The notes under the pieces are model-generated. The model was not told the origin of the DNA. It ran no database searches and worked only from the letters and a program-made list of their open reading frames with translations. A program made the position numbers and the translations under genes. Of a stretch of 64,000 nucleotides of DNA, positions 32,098-41,500 are shown one piece after another. The stretch covers positions 1 to 64,000 of the forward strand of contig NZ_JAUEPM010000004.1 of NCBI RefSeq assembly GCF_030406385.1, written 5' to 3'. Position 1 is the stretch's first letter; the number at the start of each line of letters is the position of its first letter. Source of the stretch: Microbacterium oryzae. GTDB lineage: Bacteria > Actinomycetota > Actinomycetes > Actinomycetales > Microbacteriaceae.

Positions 32098-33289
32098 AGC
32101 GGCCGAGTACGACGTGCAGCTGCTCGAGCGCCCAGTCGAGCTCGGTGGCGCGCACGACGAGGGGCGGGGCCATCCGGATCGTCTGACCGTGCGTGTCCTT
32201 CACGAGCACGCCGCGCGCCATGAGCGCCTCGGCGACCTCGCGCCCGGTGGCGACGGCGGGGTCGATGTCGATCCCGGCCCAGAGACCCGCGACGCGGATG
32301 GCGGTGACGCCATTGCCGACGAAGCCCTCGAGCTTCTCGCGGAGGTGCTCGCCGAGCAGCTGCGCGCGCTTCTGGAACTCGCCGGTCGCCAGCAGCTCCA
32401 CGACGCGGTGCGCCACGGCGGCGGACAGCGGGTTGCCGCCGAACGTCGAGCCGTGCTCGCCGGGACGGATGACGCCCAGCACGTCGGAATCGGCGACGAC
32501 GGCCGAGACCGGCAGGATGCCGCCGCCGAGCGCCTTCCCGAGCAGGTAGACGTCGGGCACGACACCCTCGCGGTCGCACGCGAAGGTCTCCCCCACGCGT
32601 CCGAGACCCGACTGGATCTCGTCGGCGATGAGGAGCACGTTCCGCTCGCTGGTGATCTCGCGCACGCGACGCAGGTAGCCGCTCTCGGGGATGACGACGC
32701 CCGCCTCGCCCTGGATCGGCTCGATGAGCACGGCGGCGGTATCGTCGTCGATGGCGGCGGCGAGCGCGTCGGCGTCGCCGAACGGCACCGCCACGAACCC
32801 CGGCGCGTACGGACCGAAGCCGTCGTGCGCTTCGGGGTCGTCGCTGAAGCCGACGATCGTCGTGGTGCGCCCGTGGAAGTTGCCGTGCGCGACGACGATC
32901 TTCGCGCGCCCCTCGGCGATCCCCTTCACGCGGTATCCCCACGCGCGGGCGACCTTGATGCCGGTCTCGACGGCCTCCGCGCCCGTGTTCATCGGCAGCA
33001 CGAGGTCCTTGCCGCAGAGCTCCGCGAGCGCCGCCGCGAACGCCTCGAGGCGGTCGTTCTCGAACGCGCGGCTCGTGAGCGTGATCCGCTCGAGCTGCTC
33101 CTGCGCGGCTGCGACGAGCTTCGGGTGCCGGTGCCCGAAGTTCAGCGCCGAGTACCCGGCGAGCATGTCGAGGTACCGCTTGCCCTCGACATCCGTCACC
33201 CAGGCGCCCTCGCCGGTCGCGAGGACGACGGGCAGCGGATGGTAGTTGTGCGCGACGTGGGAAGCGGTCACGGTGGCGACGTCGGTCAC
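32096..33289 (-). CDS. rocD: Ornithine aminotransferase
   Basis: The 397-residue protein is a fold-type I class III aminotransferase. It has 'LDMLAGYSALNFGHRHPKLV', 'NTGAEAVETGIKVAR', 'HGNFHGRTTTIVGFS', 'EPIQGEAGVVIP', 'LIADEIQSGLGR', and the PLP lysine in 'LLGKALGGGILPVS'. Its length and motifs match RocD, which converts ornithine and 2-oxoglutarate to glutamate semialdehyde and glutamate. GTG at 33289 overlaps the stop of the upstream ddaH-like gene by 4 bp (GTGA), showing tight coupling. Confidence 0.92.
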   Translation of the reverse strand: MTDVATVTASHVAHNYHPLPVVLATGEGAWVTDVEGKRYLDMLAGYSALNFGHRHPKLVAAAQEQLERITLTSRAFENDRLEAFAAALAELCGKDLVLPMNTGAEAVETGIKVARAWGYRVKGIAEGRAKIVVAHGNFHGRTTTIVGFSDDPEAHDGFGPYAPGFVAVPFGDADALAAAIDDDTAAVLIEPIQGEAGVVIPESGYLRRVREITSERNVLLIADEIQSGLGRVGETFACDREGVVPDVYLLGKALGGGILPVSAVVADSDVLGVIRPGEHGSTFGGNPLSAAVAHRVVELLATGEFQKRAQLLGEHLREKLEGFVGNGVTAIRVAGLWAGIDIDPAVATGREVAEALMARGVLVKDTHGQTIRMAPPLVVRATELDWALEQLHVVLGR

Positions 33290-34155
33290 TTCGCGCCTCG
33301 CAGCTCGAGCGTGCAGCACTTGATCCCGCCGCCGCCGAGGAGCAGCTCGGACAGGTCGATCAGCACGGGGTTGTACCCGCGCTCGCGCAGCTGCGCCTCG
33401 AAGCCCGTCGCCCGCGGCGAGATGAAGACGTTGTACCCGTCGCTGGCGGAGTTCAAGCCGAACACCGCGCCGTCCTCATCCGAGACGAGGATGGCATCGG
33501 GGAATCGCTCCTCGAGGATGGCCCGGCTGCGGTCGTCGAAGGCGCCAGGCAGATAGGCGATGTTCGCCGGGCCGGTCGCGTCGTCCTGCACCGGGTCGAG
33601 CACGCTGAGCGCGGTGTCGAGGTGATAGAAGCGCGGGTCGACGAGGTTGAGACTCACGACCTCGCGGCCGAAGACGCGGCCGACCTCGGCGTGGCTGTCG
33701 CCGGTGGAGCGGAAGCCGGTGCCGGCGAGGATGAGGTCGCCGGCGAGGAGGAAGTCGCCCTCGCCCTCGTTGACCTCCTCGGGCAGGACGGTCTCGTAGC
33801 CGTTCGCGCGGAACCAGTCGATGAACGCGGGCGCCTCGCCCTGGCGCTCGGCGAAGCGGAAGCTCGGCGCATAGGCGACGCCGTCGATCACGAAGCCGCC
33901 ATTGGCGGTGTAGACCATGTCGGGGTAGCCCGGCAGCGCGTCGATGAGCTCGACCTCGTGGCCCAGCTCGCGGTACGTGTCGTAGAGCGTCTGCCACTGC
34001 TGCACCGCGCGCACGGTGTCGGTCGGGCGGGTCGGCTCCATCCACGGGTTGATGGAGTACGACACCGTGAAGTGCTCGGGACGGCACATGAGGTAGCGGC
34101 GCTTGTGCTGGGTGCGCGCGCGGGACTCGGTGGGTGCGGTGATCGTGTCGGACAT
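33286..34155 (-). CDS. ddaH: Dimethylargininase/amidinotransferase-superfamily hydrolase
   Basis: The 289-residue protein is a guanidino-group modifying enzyme. The catalytic Cys is in 'GGGGIKCCTLEL' (Cys280/281), His in 'RFYHLDTAL' and an acidic residue in 'NEGEGDFLLAGD'. Family members hydrolyse arginine or N-methylarginines to citrulline; some release ornithine directly. Coupling with ornithine aminotransferase suggests arginine-type catabolism in which ornithine is the product, so an arginine dihydrolase-like activity is a real alternative to DDAH. GAGGAG precedes the ATG by about 4 nt. Confidence 0.82.
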   Translation of the reverse strand: MSDTITAPTESRARTQHKRRYLMCRPEHFTVSYSINPWMEPTRPTDTVRAVQQWQTLYDTYRELGHEVELIDALPGYPDMVYTANGGFVIDGVAYAPSFRFAERQGEAPAFIDWFRANGYETVLPEEVNEGEGDFLLAGDLILAGTGFRSTGDSHAEVGRVFGREVVSLNLVDPRFYHLDTALSVLDPVQDDATGPANIAYLPGAFDDRSRAILEERFPDAILVSDEDGAVFGLNSASDGYNVFISPRATGFEAQLRERGYNPVLIDLSELLLGGGGIKCCTLELRGAK

Positions 34156-34402
34156 TTCGCTCCTCGTTGCGATAACGGGCGGCGGACGCTGTCCAGAGGC
34201 CCGGCGGAGCTATGGGAAGCCACGACCCGGGCACGCCTGCTTCATTCTTCCACGCGCACCCCGCGCGCCCCATGAGAACGCGGCGTCAGTCGTCCCAGAC
34301 GCTCGGCGCCGAACGCCGCGGCGTTCGGGAGGAGATGCGCACTGCGGAGGACGCTTCCGCAGCAGTACCTCCTCTCGACGGCACATCTCCTCCCGAAGTG
34401 CC
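34156..34402. other. Intergenic region with nested palindromes and a duplicated gene end
   Basis: No gene is seen in these ~250 bases. The right half holds a nested inverted repeat (34324-34397) flanked by a 29-bp direct repeat that duplicates the 3' end of the thioesterase gene; both are listed separately. The left part holds the promoter of the ddaH-rocD operon, where I see no clear -35/-10. Confidence 0.6.
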
Positions 34403-34434
34403 TCAGTCCCAGACGCTCGGCGCCGAGCGCCGCG
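34292..34434. repeat. 29-bp direct repeat flanking a nested palindrome
   Basis: Positions 34292-34320 and 34406-34434 match at 28 of 29 bases. The right copy is the last codons of the thioesterase gene; the left copy is an orphan duplicate. Between them lies a 14-bp perfect inverted repeat (TTCGGGAGGAGATG 34324-34337; CATCTCCTCCCGAA 34384-34397). That repeat encloses a 7-bp hairpin CTGCGGA/TCCGCAG (34342-34348; 34356-34362). The layout resembles a small palindromic insertion with a long target duplication, or a duplication-derived terminator. Confidence 0.75.
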
Positions 34435-34957
34435 CCGAGGGCAGCGCGGATGCCTCGGCCCATGCGTGCAGCCAGTCGTCCACGTCGGGAAGCCCCTGCG
34501 GCACATCCACCGCCTGGAACAGGTCGTCGTGGGAGACCGGCCCCTCGGGCCCGAGGATGCGCGCGCGGACGATCGCGCGCGCATGGATCTCGCCGTCGAC
34601 GACGGCGCGGTGCTCCATGTACAGCGCGCGGTCGTCGTGTCCGATCCAACGCGTCTCCAGGTCGAAGCGCTGCCAGAGCTTCAGGGAGCGGCGGAACGTG
34701 ATCGTCTCGTTCGAGACGACCGCGTACCACCGCCGCCCGCGGAAGATGCGGGTGAGCCCCGTGCGCTCCAGCATGTCCCAGCGGCCGAGGTCGAACAGCG
34801 ACAGGTACCGGCCGTTGTTGAGGTGCCGGAGCACGTCGATGTCGGTCGGCAGCACCCGCACGCGGATGCGGTGCACCTCCGTGAGGGGGCGCAGGCCGGC
34901 GCGGGCGCGCAGCCGGGCGCGCAGGATCACGAGGAGGGTTCGCCAGAAGACGTTCAC
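34403..34957 (-). CDS. Acyl-CoA thioesterase (hotdog fold)
   Basis: The 184-residue protein is of the 4HBT/thioesterase-like group. It has 'VRVLPTDIDVLRHLNNGRYLSLFDLGRWDMLERTGL' and 'SNETITFRRSLKLWQRFDLETRWIGHDDRALYMEHR'. The hotdog signature D-x-x-x-H-x-N-N-G-x-Y is clear, giving hydrolysis of an acyl-CoA thioester. The start is GTG at 34957, preceded by TAGCGT with an 8-nt gap. The last codons lie in a 29-bp sequence that is duplicated just downstream, so the gene's C-terminal end may have been remodelled. Confidence 0.85.
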   Translation of the reverse strand: MNVFWRTLLVILRARLRARAGLRPLTEVHRIRVRVLPTDIDVLRHLNNGRYLSLFDLGRWDMLERTGLTRIFRGRRWYAVVSNETITFRRSLKLWQRFDLETRWIGHDDRALYMEHRAVVDGEIHARAIVRARILGPEGPVSHDDLFQAVDVPQGLPDVDDWLHAWAEASALPSARRSAPSVWD

Positions 34958-35080
34958 GAGGGCCGACGCTACCCCTCGCGAGCCGCCACCTCGTGCCCCT
35001 TGTCGACGTCGCACAATGCTCCGGCCATCCGGGTGACGGCTCGATTTCGTCCCGCCTCGGGCCGCGCGTACTCTGACGGC

Positions 35081-35587
35081 ATGTCCCCCCACATGCACAC
35101 CGAAGTGCTCATCCGGCCCGTTCGCGACGTCGACGTCGAAGCGCTCGGACGGGTGCACGCGAAGGTCTGGCACGAGACCTACGACCAGCTCATCAGCAGC
35201 GCGACGCTCGAGAACGTCTCGCCGCGCCGCCTCGCGGAGCTGTGGACCCACTACACCGCGCTCGGCCCCGAGTACCGGATGGCGGCCGCCCTCGTCGACG
35301 GCGAGATCATCGGCTTCGCCGGGTCAGGCCCTGCACGCGACGCGGATGCCCCCGCTCCCCGCGAGCTCTACTTCGTCTACCTCCTGGACTCCTGGCACCG
35401 GAAGGGCATCGGCCGCGCCCTCTTCGACGCCGTCGTCGAGCCCGACGAGCCGCTGTACCTCTGGCTCGCCGAGCGCTACCCCGGCGCGCGGGACTTCTAC
35501 GAGAAGCGCAACCTGCGTCTGGACGGCGCACGCCGCGAAGAGCCGTTCCTCGGTGAGATTCTCACCGAGGTGCGCTACTCGCGCTGA
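35081..35587 (+). CDS. GNAT-family N-acetyltransferase
   Basis: The 168-residue protein has a GNAT fold. It has 'IRPVRDVDVEALGRVHAKVWHETYDQLI', a central 'LYFVYLLDSWHRKGIGRALFDAV' (acetyl-CoA-binding R-x-x-G-I-G-x-A motif) and a C-terminal 'FYEKRNLRLDG'. The substrate is unknown (amine or protein N-terminus). TACTCT ends 6 nt before the ATG, so it is probably leaderless. The cofE-like gene begins 6 bp after its stop, so the two are likely co-transcribed. Confidence 0.88.
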   Translation: MSPHMHTEVLIRPVRDVDVEALGRVHAKVWHETYDQLISSATLENVSPRRLAELWTHYTALGPEYRMAAALVDGEIIGFAGSGPARDADAPAPRELYFVYLLDSWHRKGIGRALFDAVVEPDEPLYLWLAERYPGARDFYEKRNLRLDGARREEPFLGEILTEVRYSR

Positions 35588-35593
35588 TCCGGC

Positions 35594-36358
35594 GTGCTCC
35601 AGGTCTGGGCCCTCGAGGGCATCGGCGAGGTGCGCTCGGGGGACGACCTGCGCGCGATCGTGGGCGACGCTCTCGCGTCGTCGCACGAGACGGTGGCGGA
35701 TGGCGACATCCTCGTCGTGACGAGCAAGGTCGTCTCGAAGGCGGAGGGTCGCTTCGTGATCGCGGACGACCGTGAGGACGCGATCACCCGGGAGACGGTC
35801 CGCGTCGTCGCCTCCCGCGTGTCCCCCTCAGGGCATACGACGCGGATCGTGGAGAACCGGCTGGGCATCGTCTCCGCTGCGGCGGGCGTGGATGCCTCGA
35901 ACACCCCCGAGGGCACCGTCCTCCTGCTGCCCGAGGACCCCGACGCCTCGGCACGGGCCTTGGCGGCCGCGCTGCGTGAGCGCTTCGGCGTGCGGATCGG
36001 CGTGCTGATCTCCGATACCCTCGGGCGCGCGTGGCGCGATGGGCAGACCGACCACGCGATCGGCGCGGGCGGCGTGCACGTGTTCGACGATCTGCGCGGT
36101 CAGGTCGACGCGCAGGGCCGCCCGCTCGTGGTGACCCTCCCGTGCGTCGCCGATGAGCTGTGCGCGGCGGCGGACCTCGTCAAGCGCAAGGCGACCGGGC
36201 TCCCCGTGGCCGTCGTGCGCGGCAGAGCGGACCTCGTCGGCGAGCTCGACCTCCCCGGTGCGCGCTCGATCGTCCGGACGGGCGAGCGCGACATGTTCCG
36301 CCTCGGCGCCGACGAGGCGTACGCCGAGGGCTACGCCGCCGGTCGCGCGGAGGCCTGA
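35594..36358 (+). CDS. cofE: Coenzyme F420-0:L-glutamate ligase
   Basis: The 254-residue protein matches the CofE/FbiB N-terminal ligase domain. It has '[18 protein letters not shown]', '[20 protein letters not shown]', '[32 protein letters not shown]' and '[18 protein letters not shown]'. It adds glutamates to F420-0 using GTP. The nitroreductase domain found in mycobacterial FbiB is absent. The start is GTG 6 bp after the GNAT stop. Together with the LLM oxidoreductase at 26 kb it shows F420 metabolism. A weak 6-bp hairpin (36364-36381) follows the stop. Confidence 0.88.
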   Translation: MLQVWALEGIGEVRSGDDLRAIVGDALASSHETVADGDILVVTSKVVSKAEGRFVIADDREDAITRETVRVVASRVSPSGHTTRIVENRLGIVSAAAGVDASNTPEGTVLLLPEDPDASARALAAALRERFGVRIGVLISDTLGRAWRDGQTDHAIGAGGVHVFDDLRGQVDAQGRPLVVTLPCVADELCAAADLVKRKATGLPVAVVRGRADLVGELDLPGARSIVRTGERDMFRLGADEAYAEGYAAGRAEA

Positions 36359-36363
36359 GCGCC

Positions 36364-36381
36364 GGGAGAACTCGCTCTCCC
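36364..36381 (+). terminator. Weak hairpin after cofE
   Basis: GGGAGA-N6-TCTCCC lies 5 bases after the cofE stop. The stem is short but close to the stop codon, and the next gene, a nucleotidase, has its own upstream region of about 75 bp. Confidence 0.4.
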
Positions 36382-36456
36382 CAAATCTCCTCCGAGTCGG
36401 CAGGATGTCTCCTGTGCGCCCCGTGCGCCATCCTTCACCCCGACCAGAGGACGACG

Positions 36457-38349
36457 ATGCCATCTCCCTTCCCCAGACGCGCGATGGGCGCGACGGCCGT
36501 GACGGCCGCGTGCGCGCTCGCGTTCCTCCCCGCGGCCGCGAACGCCGCCGTCGAACCCGACACCACCACGGCCATCCGGGTGCTCACGATCAACGACTTC
36601 CACGGCCGGATCGAGGCGAACGGCGACGAGGTCGGCGCCGCGGTGCTGGCCGGCGCGGTCGCGCAGTTCAAGGCCGAGAACCCGAACACGATCTTCGCGT
36701 CGGCTGGCGACAACATCGGCGCCTCGACGTTCACGTCCTTCATCCAGGACGACGAGCCGACCATCGACGCCCTCGTCGCGGCGCAGCTCGATCTCAGCGC
36801 GGTGGGCAATCACGAGTTCGACCAGGGCTTCGCAGACCTCCGCGACCGGGTCATTCCGCGCTACGGCAGCGGCGACTACGCGCTCGGGGCCAACGTCTAC
36901 GCTGCCGGCACGACCGATCCCGCCCTGCAGGAGTACGCCATCCGAGAGGTGGACGGGGTCCGGGTCGGCTTCATCGGCACCATCACGAGCGACACCGAGA
37001 CGCTGGTCAGCCCGGCCGGCATCTCCGAGCTCGACTTCGGCGACCAGCTCGAGGCCGCGAACCGCGTCGCCGCGGAGATCGCCGACGAGACCGACGTCAT
37101 CGTGCTGCTGACCCACTCCGGTGCCGCCGGCGAGGACTGCGCCGCCCTCGCCGACGAGCAGTCGGAGTACGGCGACCTCATCCGTGGCGCCTCGGCCGAC
37201 ATCGACGCGATCGTCTCGGGCCACACGCACCAGCTGTACAGCTGCGACGTCGACGGTCGCCCCGTCATCTCCGCGCACCAGTACGGCACGACGCTCGGAG
37301 CCCTCGACATCCAGGTCGACGCGAGCACGAGCGAGCTCGTCTCCATCGCCGGATCGACCGTCGACCTCGCGATTCCGGGAACGGACGAGAACGGCGAGGA
37401 GATCGACGTCCCGCAGTTCCCCGCCGATGAGGACGTGCAGGCGATCGTCGACGACGCAGCCGCGGAGGCCGACGTGCTCGGTCAGGAGGTCGTCGGGCAG
37501 ATCAGCGGCGACATCCTGCGCGGCGGGAACCCTCCCGGCGACGACCGCGGCGTGGAGTCCAGCATGGGCAACCTCGTCGCCGACATCTACCTGTGGTCCA
37601 CGACGGAGTACGAGAACTACGGCGGCGCCCCGGCCGACATCGCGGTGATGAACCCGGGCGGTCTGCGCGACGACCTGCTCTACGGCGAGGACGGCACGGT
37701 CACCTACGAGGAGGTCGCGGCCGTGCAGCCCTTCGGCAACACGCTGACGACCACGACCCTCACGGGCGCGCAGCTCGAGGAGCTGCTGGAGCAGCAGTGG
37801 CAGCCGGGCAGCGAGCGGCCCAAGCTCCACCTCGGCATCTCGGATGGTCTCTCATACGAATACGTGGACGATGCGCCCGCGGGCGAGCACGTCGTGTCGA
37901 TGACGTTCGAGGGTGAGGCGATCGCACCCGAGGACAGCTTCCTGGTGACGACGAACTCGTTCGTCTCGTCGGGTGGCGACGGCTTCACGGCCTTCCTCGA
38001 GGGCACCGGCACCGCCGACACCGGCCTCATCGACCTCTCCGCGACCGTCGACTACTTCGCCGCGCTGGATGTCGTCGACCCGGCTCCACTCGGCCGCGCG
38101 GTGGCCTTCGAGGAGCCCGCGCCGTCTCCCACGCCGGAGCCCACCGTCGAGCCCACCGCTGAGCCGACGGCCCCGCCGACCGCGCAGCCGACGGCTCAGC
38201 CGCAGCCGACGACGCCGCCCACGCGCGAGCCCGACCAGGAGCTCATCCCCACCGACGGCGACATGACGGGCCTCCTCGCGGGCGGCGCCGGCGTGCTCGT
38301 CCTCGGCGGCGCACTGCTCGTCGCCCTGCGACGCCGCACGCACGCGTAA
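36457..38349 (+). CDS. Secreted 5'-nucleotidase / bifunctional metallophosphatase (paralogue 1)
   Basis: The 630-residue protein has a signal peptide (cleavage near 'AANA-AVEP', about residue 30). The N-terminal metallophosphatase domain has 'TINDFHGRIEANG', 'SAGDNIGAS', 'GNHEFDQGF', 'LLTHSGAAGED' and 'SGHTHQLY'. The C-terminal 5'-nucleotidase domain has 'MNPGGLRDDLLY...VQPFGN' and 'TTNSFVSSGGDGF'. A Pro/Thr/Glu stalk, a degenerate sorting-like LIPTDGD, a TM helix and RRR tail follow. It would release phosphate and nucleoside from extracellular nucleotides. It is a paralogue of the next gene, with high DNA identity in the catalytic part. The sorting box lacks the final Gly, so anchoring may be by the TM helix. 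Confidence 0.9.
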   Translation: MPSPFPRRAMGATAVTAACALAFLPAAANAAVEPDTTTAIRVLTINDFHGRIEANGDEVGAAVLAGAVAQFKAENPNTIFASAGDNIGASTFTSFIQDDEPTIDALVAAQLDLSAVGNHEFDQGFADLRDRVIPRYGSGDYALGANVYAAGTTDPALQEYAIREVDGVRVGFIGTITSDTETLVSPAGISELDFGDQLEAANRVAAEIADETDVIVLLTHSGAAGEDCAALADEQSEYGDLIRGASADIDAIVSGHTHQLYSCDVDGRPVISAHQYGTTLGALDIQVDASTSELVSIAGSTVDLAIPGTDENGEEIDVPQFPADEDVQAIVDDAAAEADVLGQEVVGQISGDILRGGNPPGDDRGVESSMGNLVADIYLWSTTEYENYGGAPADIAVMNPGGLRDDLLYGEDGTVTYEEVAAVQPFGNTLTTTTLTGAQLEELLEQQWQPGSERPKLHLGISDGLSYEYVDDAPAGEHVVSMTFEGEAIAPEDSFLVTTNSFVSSGGDGFTAFLEGTGTADTGLIDLSATVDYFAALDVVDPAPLGRAVAFEEPAPSPTPEPTVEPTAEPTAPPTAQPTAQPQPTTPPTREPDQELIPTDGDMTGLLAGGAGVLVLGGALLVALRRRTHA

Positions 38350-38363
38350 CGGGAACGCCCGAC

Positions 38364-38402
38364 CACAGCGCCCCGCGGCCGTCTCGGTCGCGGGGCGCTG
38401 TG
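38364..38402 (+). terminator. Terminator between the nucleotidase paralogues
   Basis: A perfect 14-bp stem CACAGCGCCCCGCG / CGCGGGGCGCTGTG with an 11-nt loop lies 15 bp after the first nucleotidase stop. It suggests the two genes are separately transcribed. Confidence 0.85.
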
Positions 38403-38452
38403 CTGTTCGCCTGGCGTTCACCACGACGACACCTCGCCTCGGCAGGGTGAGC

Positions 38453-38475
38453 GCGCCGGGGTCCCGACCCGGCGC
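38453..38475 (+). promoter_or_regulatory. 5' leader hairpin of second nucleotidase
   Basis: GCGCCGGG-N7-CCCGGCGC forms an 8-bp stem in the leader, 27 bp before the start codon. The bases just before it (TCGGCAGGGTGA) resemble the corresponding leader of the first paralogue (TCGGCAGGATGT), suggesting a shared promoter element. Confidence 0.35.
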
Positions 38476-38502
38476 TCAACTCCCGCGATCACGAGGACAG
38501 CG

Positions 38503-41500
38503 ATGCCTTCTCCCTTCTTCAGACGCGCCGTGGGCGCGGCCGCCGCCACGGCGACCGCCTGCGCGCTCGCCATCGTGCCGGTCGGCGCCGCCAGCGCCGC
38601 CCTGGTGCCCGACCCCATCGTCGGCGCAGCCTCCGACGCCCCCTTCTCCCTCACGCCCACCGGCACCTTCGAGACCGGAGTGTTCGACGAGGGCGCGTCG
38701 GAGATCGTGCAGGCGCACGGCGACCGGCTCTTCTCCATCAATGCGGCGGAGGGATCGGTGAGCGTCCTCGACATGAGCGACCCGACTGCTCCCGCCCTCC
38801 TCCACACCGTCGGCGCCGCCGGCTACGTCGCGAATTCCGTGGCCATCCGAGAAGACGGTCTGGGCGTCGTCGCGCTCGAGGTCGCGGCCGACAAGACCGC
38901 GCCCGGCGCGCTGCTGTTCTTCGACGCGAACGCCGACGAACCCACCGTCCTCGGTCAGGTGACCGTCGGCGCCCTGCCCGACATGGTGACGGTCTCCCCC
39001 GACGGCTCCTACGCGCTCGTGGCGAACGAGGGCGAGCCGGCCGACGACTTCTCCAGCGACCCGGAGGGCTCGGTGGGCGTCGTCACGCTCCCGGCGCTCG
39101 GCACCGTCGCCGCTCCCACGCAGGCCGACGTGCGGATCGCGGACTTCCACGCGTTCGAGAACGGCGCGCTGCCCGCCGACGTCCGCGTCTTCGGCCCTCG
39201 CCCGCATGGCGACGATCTGCCCGTGTCGCGCAACCTGGAGCCGGAGTACATCACGGTCTCGGGCGGCACCGCCTACGCGGCGCTGCAGGAGGCGAACGCG
39301 GTCGCGGTCATCGACCTCGCCACCGCCGCCGTCACCGACATCTGGTCGCTCGGCTTCAAGAACTGGGGTGAGGTCGCCCTCGACCCGTCGGACCGCGACC
39401 CCGAGGACGCCCCGACCATCGATCTGCGCTCGTACGACAACCTCTACGGCATGTACATGCCCGACGGCATCTCGTCGTACGAGGTGGATGGCGAGACGTA
39501 CCTCGTCACCGCCAACGAGGGCGACGCGCGCGAGTGGGGCGAGTACGTCGAGCCGGCTCGGGTGAAGAACCTGGCAGAGGATGGTCTGGGCCCCGTCTGC
39601 GAGACCGCCTTCGACGCCGCGCTGCTGGCCGACGACGAGCTCGGCCGCCTCGAGGTCAGCACCGAGATGGGCTTCGACGAGGAGCAGGGCTGCTACGACG
39701 AGCTCTACGCCTACGGTGCGCGCTCGTTCTCGATCTACACGACCGACGGCACGCAGGTGTTCGACTCCGGCTCCCAGTTCGAGGAGATCACCGCCGCGCT
39801 GCTCCCCGAGCACTTCAACGCGGGGCACGACGACAACGAGTTCGAGAGCCGGAGCGACGCGAAGGGCGTCGAGCCCGAGAACCTCACGATCGGCCAGGTG
39901 GACGGCCGCACCTACGCCTTCGTGGGCTTCGAGCGTCTGGGCGGCGTGATCGCCTACGACATCAGCGACCCGGCCGCGCCGCGGTACGTCACCTACGTCA
40001 ACAACCGCGACTTCTCCGTCTCGGCGGCCGACGACATCGAGGCGGCGCCCGAGCGGCAGGCGGAGATCCTGTCGCAGGCCGGCGACCTCGGACCCGAGGG
40101 CCTCGACTTCATCCCGGCGAGCGAGTCCCCCACGGGCAAGCCCCTGCTGGCCGTCGGCAACGAGGTCTCCGGATCGACGACGCTCTACACGATCGACGAC
40201 GGCACGACCGAGGCGCAGATCCTCACGATCAACGACTTCCACGGTCGCATCGAGTCGAACGGCGACGAGGCGGGCGCGGCTGTGCTGGCCGGCGCCGTCG
40301 CCCAGTACCGCGCCGAGAACCCGAACACGATCTTCGCGTCGGCGGGCGACAACATCGGCGCCTCGACGTTCACCTCGTTCATCCAGGACGATGAGCCGAC
40401 CATCGACGCCCTCGTCGCGAGCGGCCTCGACGTGAGCGCCGTGGGCAACCATGAGTTCGACCAGGGCTTCGCCGATCTCACCGACCGCGTCATCCCCCGC
40501 TACGGCAGCGGCGACTACGCCCTCGGCGCGAACGTCTACCGCAAGGGCACGACGACGCCCGCGCTGCAGGAGTACGCGGTGCGCGAGGTCGGCGGGGTGC
40601 GCGTGGCCTTCATCGGCACGATCACGCCCGACACCGCGACGCTCGTGAGCCCGGCCGGCATCGCCGACCTCGAGTTCGGCGACCAGCTCGAAGCGGCGAA
40701 CCGCGTCGCCGACCGCATCACCGCAGAGGACGCCGCCGACGTCATCGTGCTGCTGACCCACTCGGGCTCGGCCGGCGAGGACTGCACGGCCATGGCCGAC
40801 GAGCAGTCCGACTACGGCGACCTCATCCGGGGCGCCTCGGCGGACATCGACGCCATCGTCTCCGGACACACCCACCAGCTCTACGACTGCGAAATCGGCG
40901 ATCGACCCGTCATCTCCGCGCACCAGTACGGCACGACCCTCGGCGCCCTCGACCTCCAGGTGGACGACGCCACCGGCGAGCTGCTCTCGATCGAGGGCTC
41001 GACGGTCGATCTCGTCACCCAGGAGGTCGACGAGAACGGCGAGGAGATCGACGTCCCGCAGTTCGAGGCGGATGCCGCGGTGCAGGAGATCGTGGACGCG
41101 GCGGCCGCCGAGGCGGACGTGCTCGGTCAGGAGGTCGTCGGCCAGATCAGCGGCGACATCCTGCGCGGCGGCACTCCTCCGGGAGACGACCGCGGCGTGG
41201 AGTCGACGATGGGCAACCTCGTCGCCGACATCTACCGCTGGGCGACCTCGTCCGAGTACGACAGCTACGGCGGGCAGCCGGCGGACATCGCGATCATGAA
41301 CCCGGGTGGACTCCGTGACGATCTGCTCTACGACGAGGACGGCACCGTGACGTACGAGGAGGTGGCAGCCGTGCAGCCCTTCGGCAACACCCTCGTCACC
41401 ACCACCCTCACGGGTGCGCAGCTCGAGGCCATCCTCGAGGAGCAGTGGCAGCCGGGCAAGGAGCGCCCGAAGCTGCACCTCGGGATCTCCGACGGTTTCG

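Noticed and set aside
34292..34434. Complete insertion sequence or transposon
   Set aside because: There is no transposase frame; the element is under 120 bp and only palindromic.
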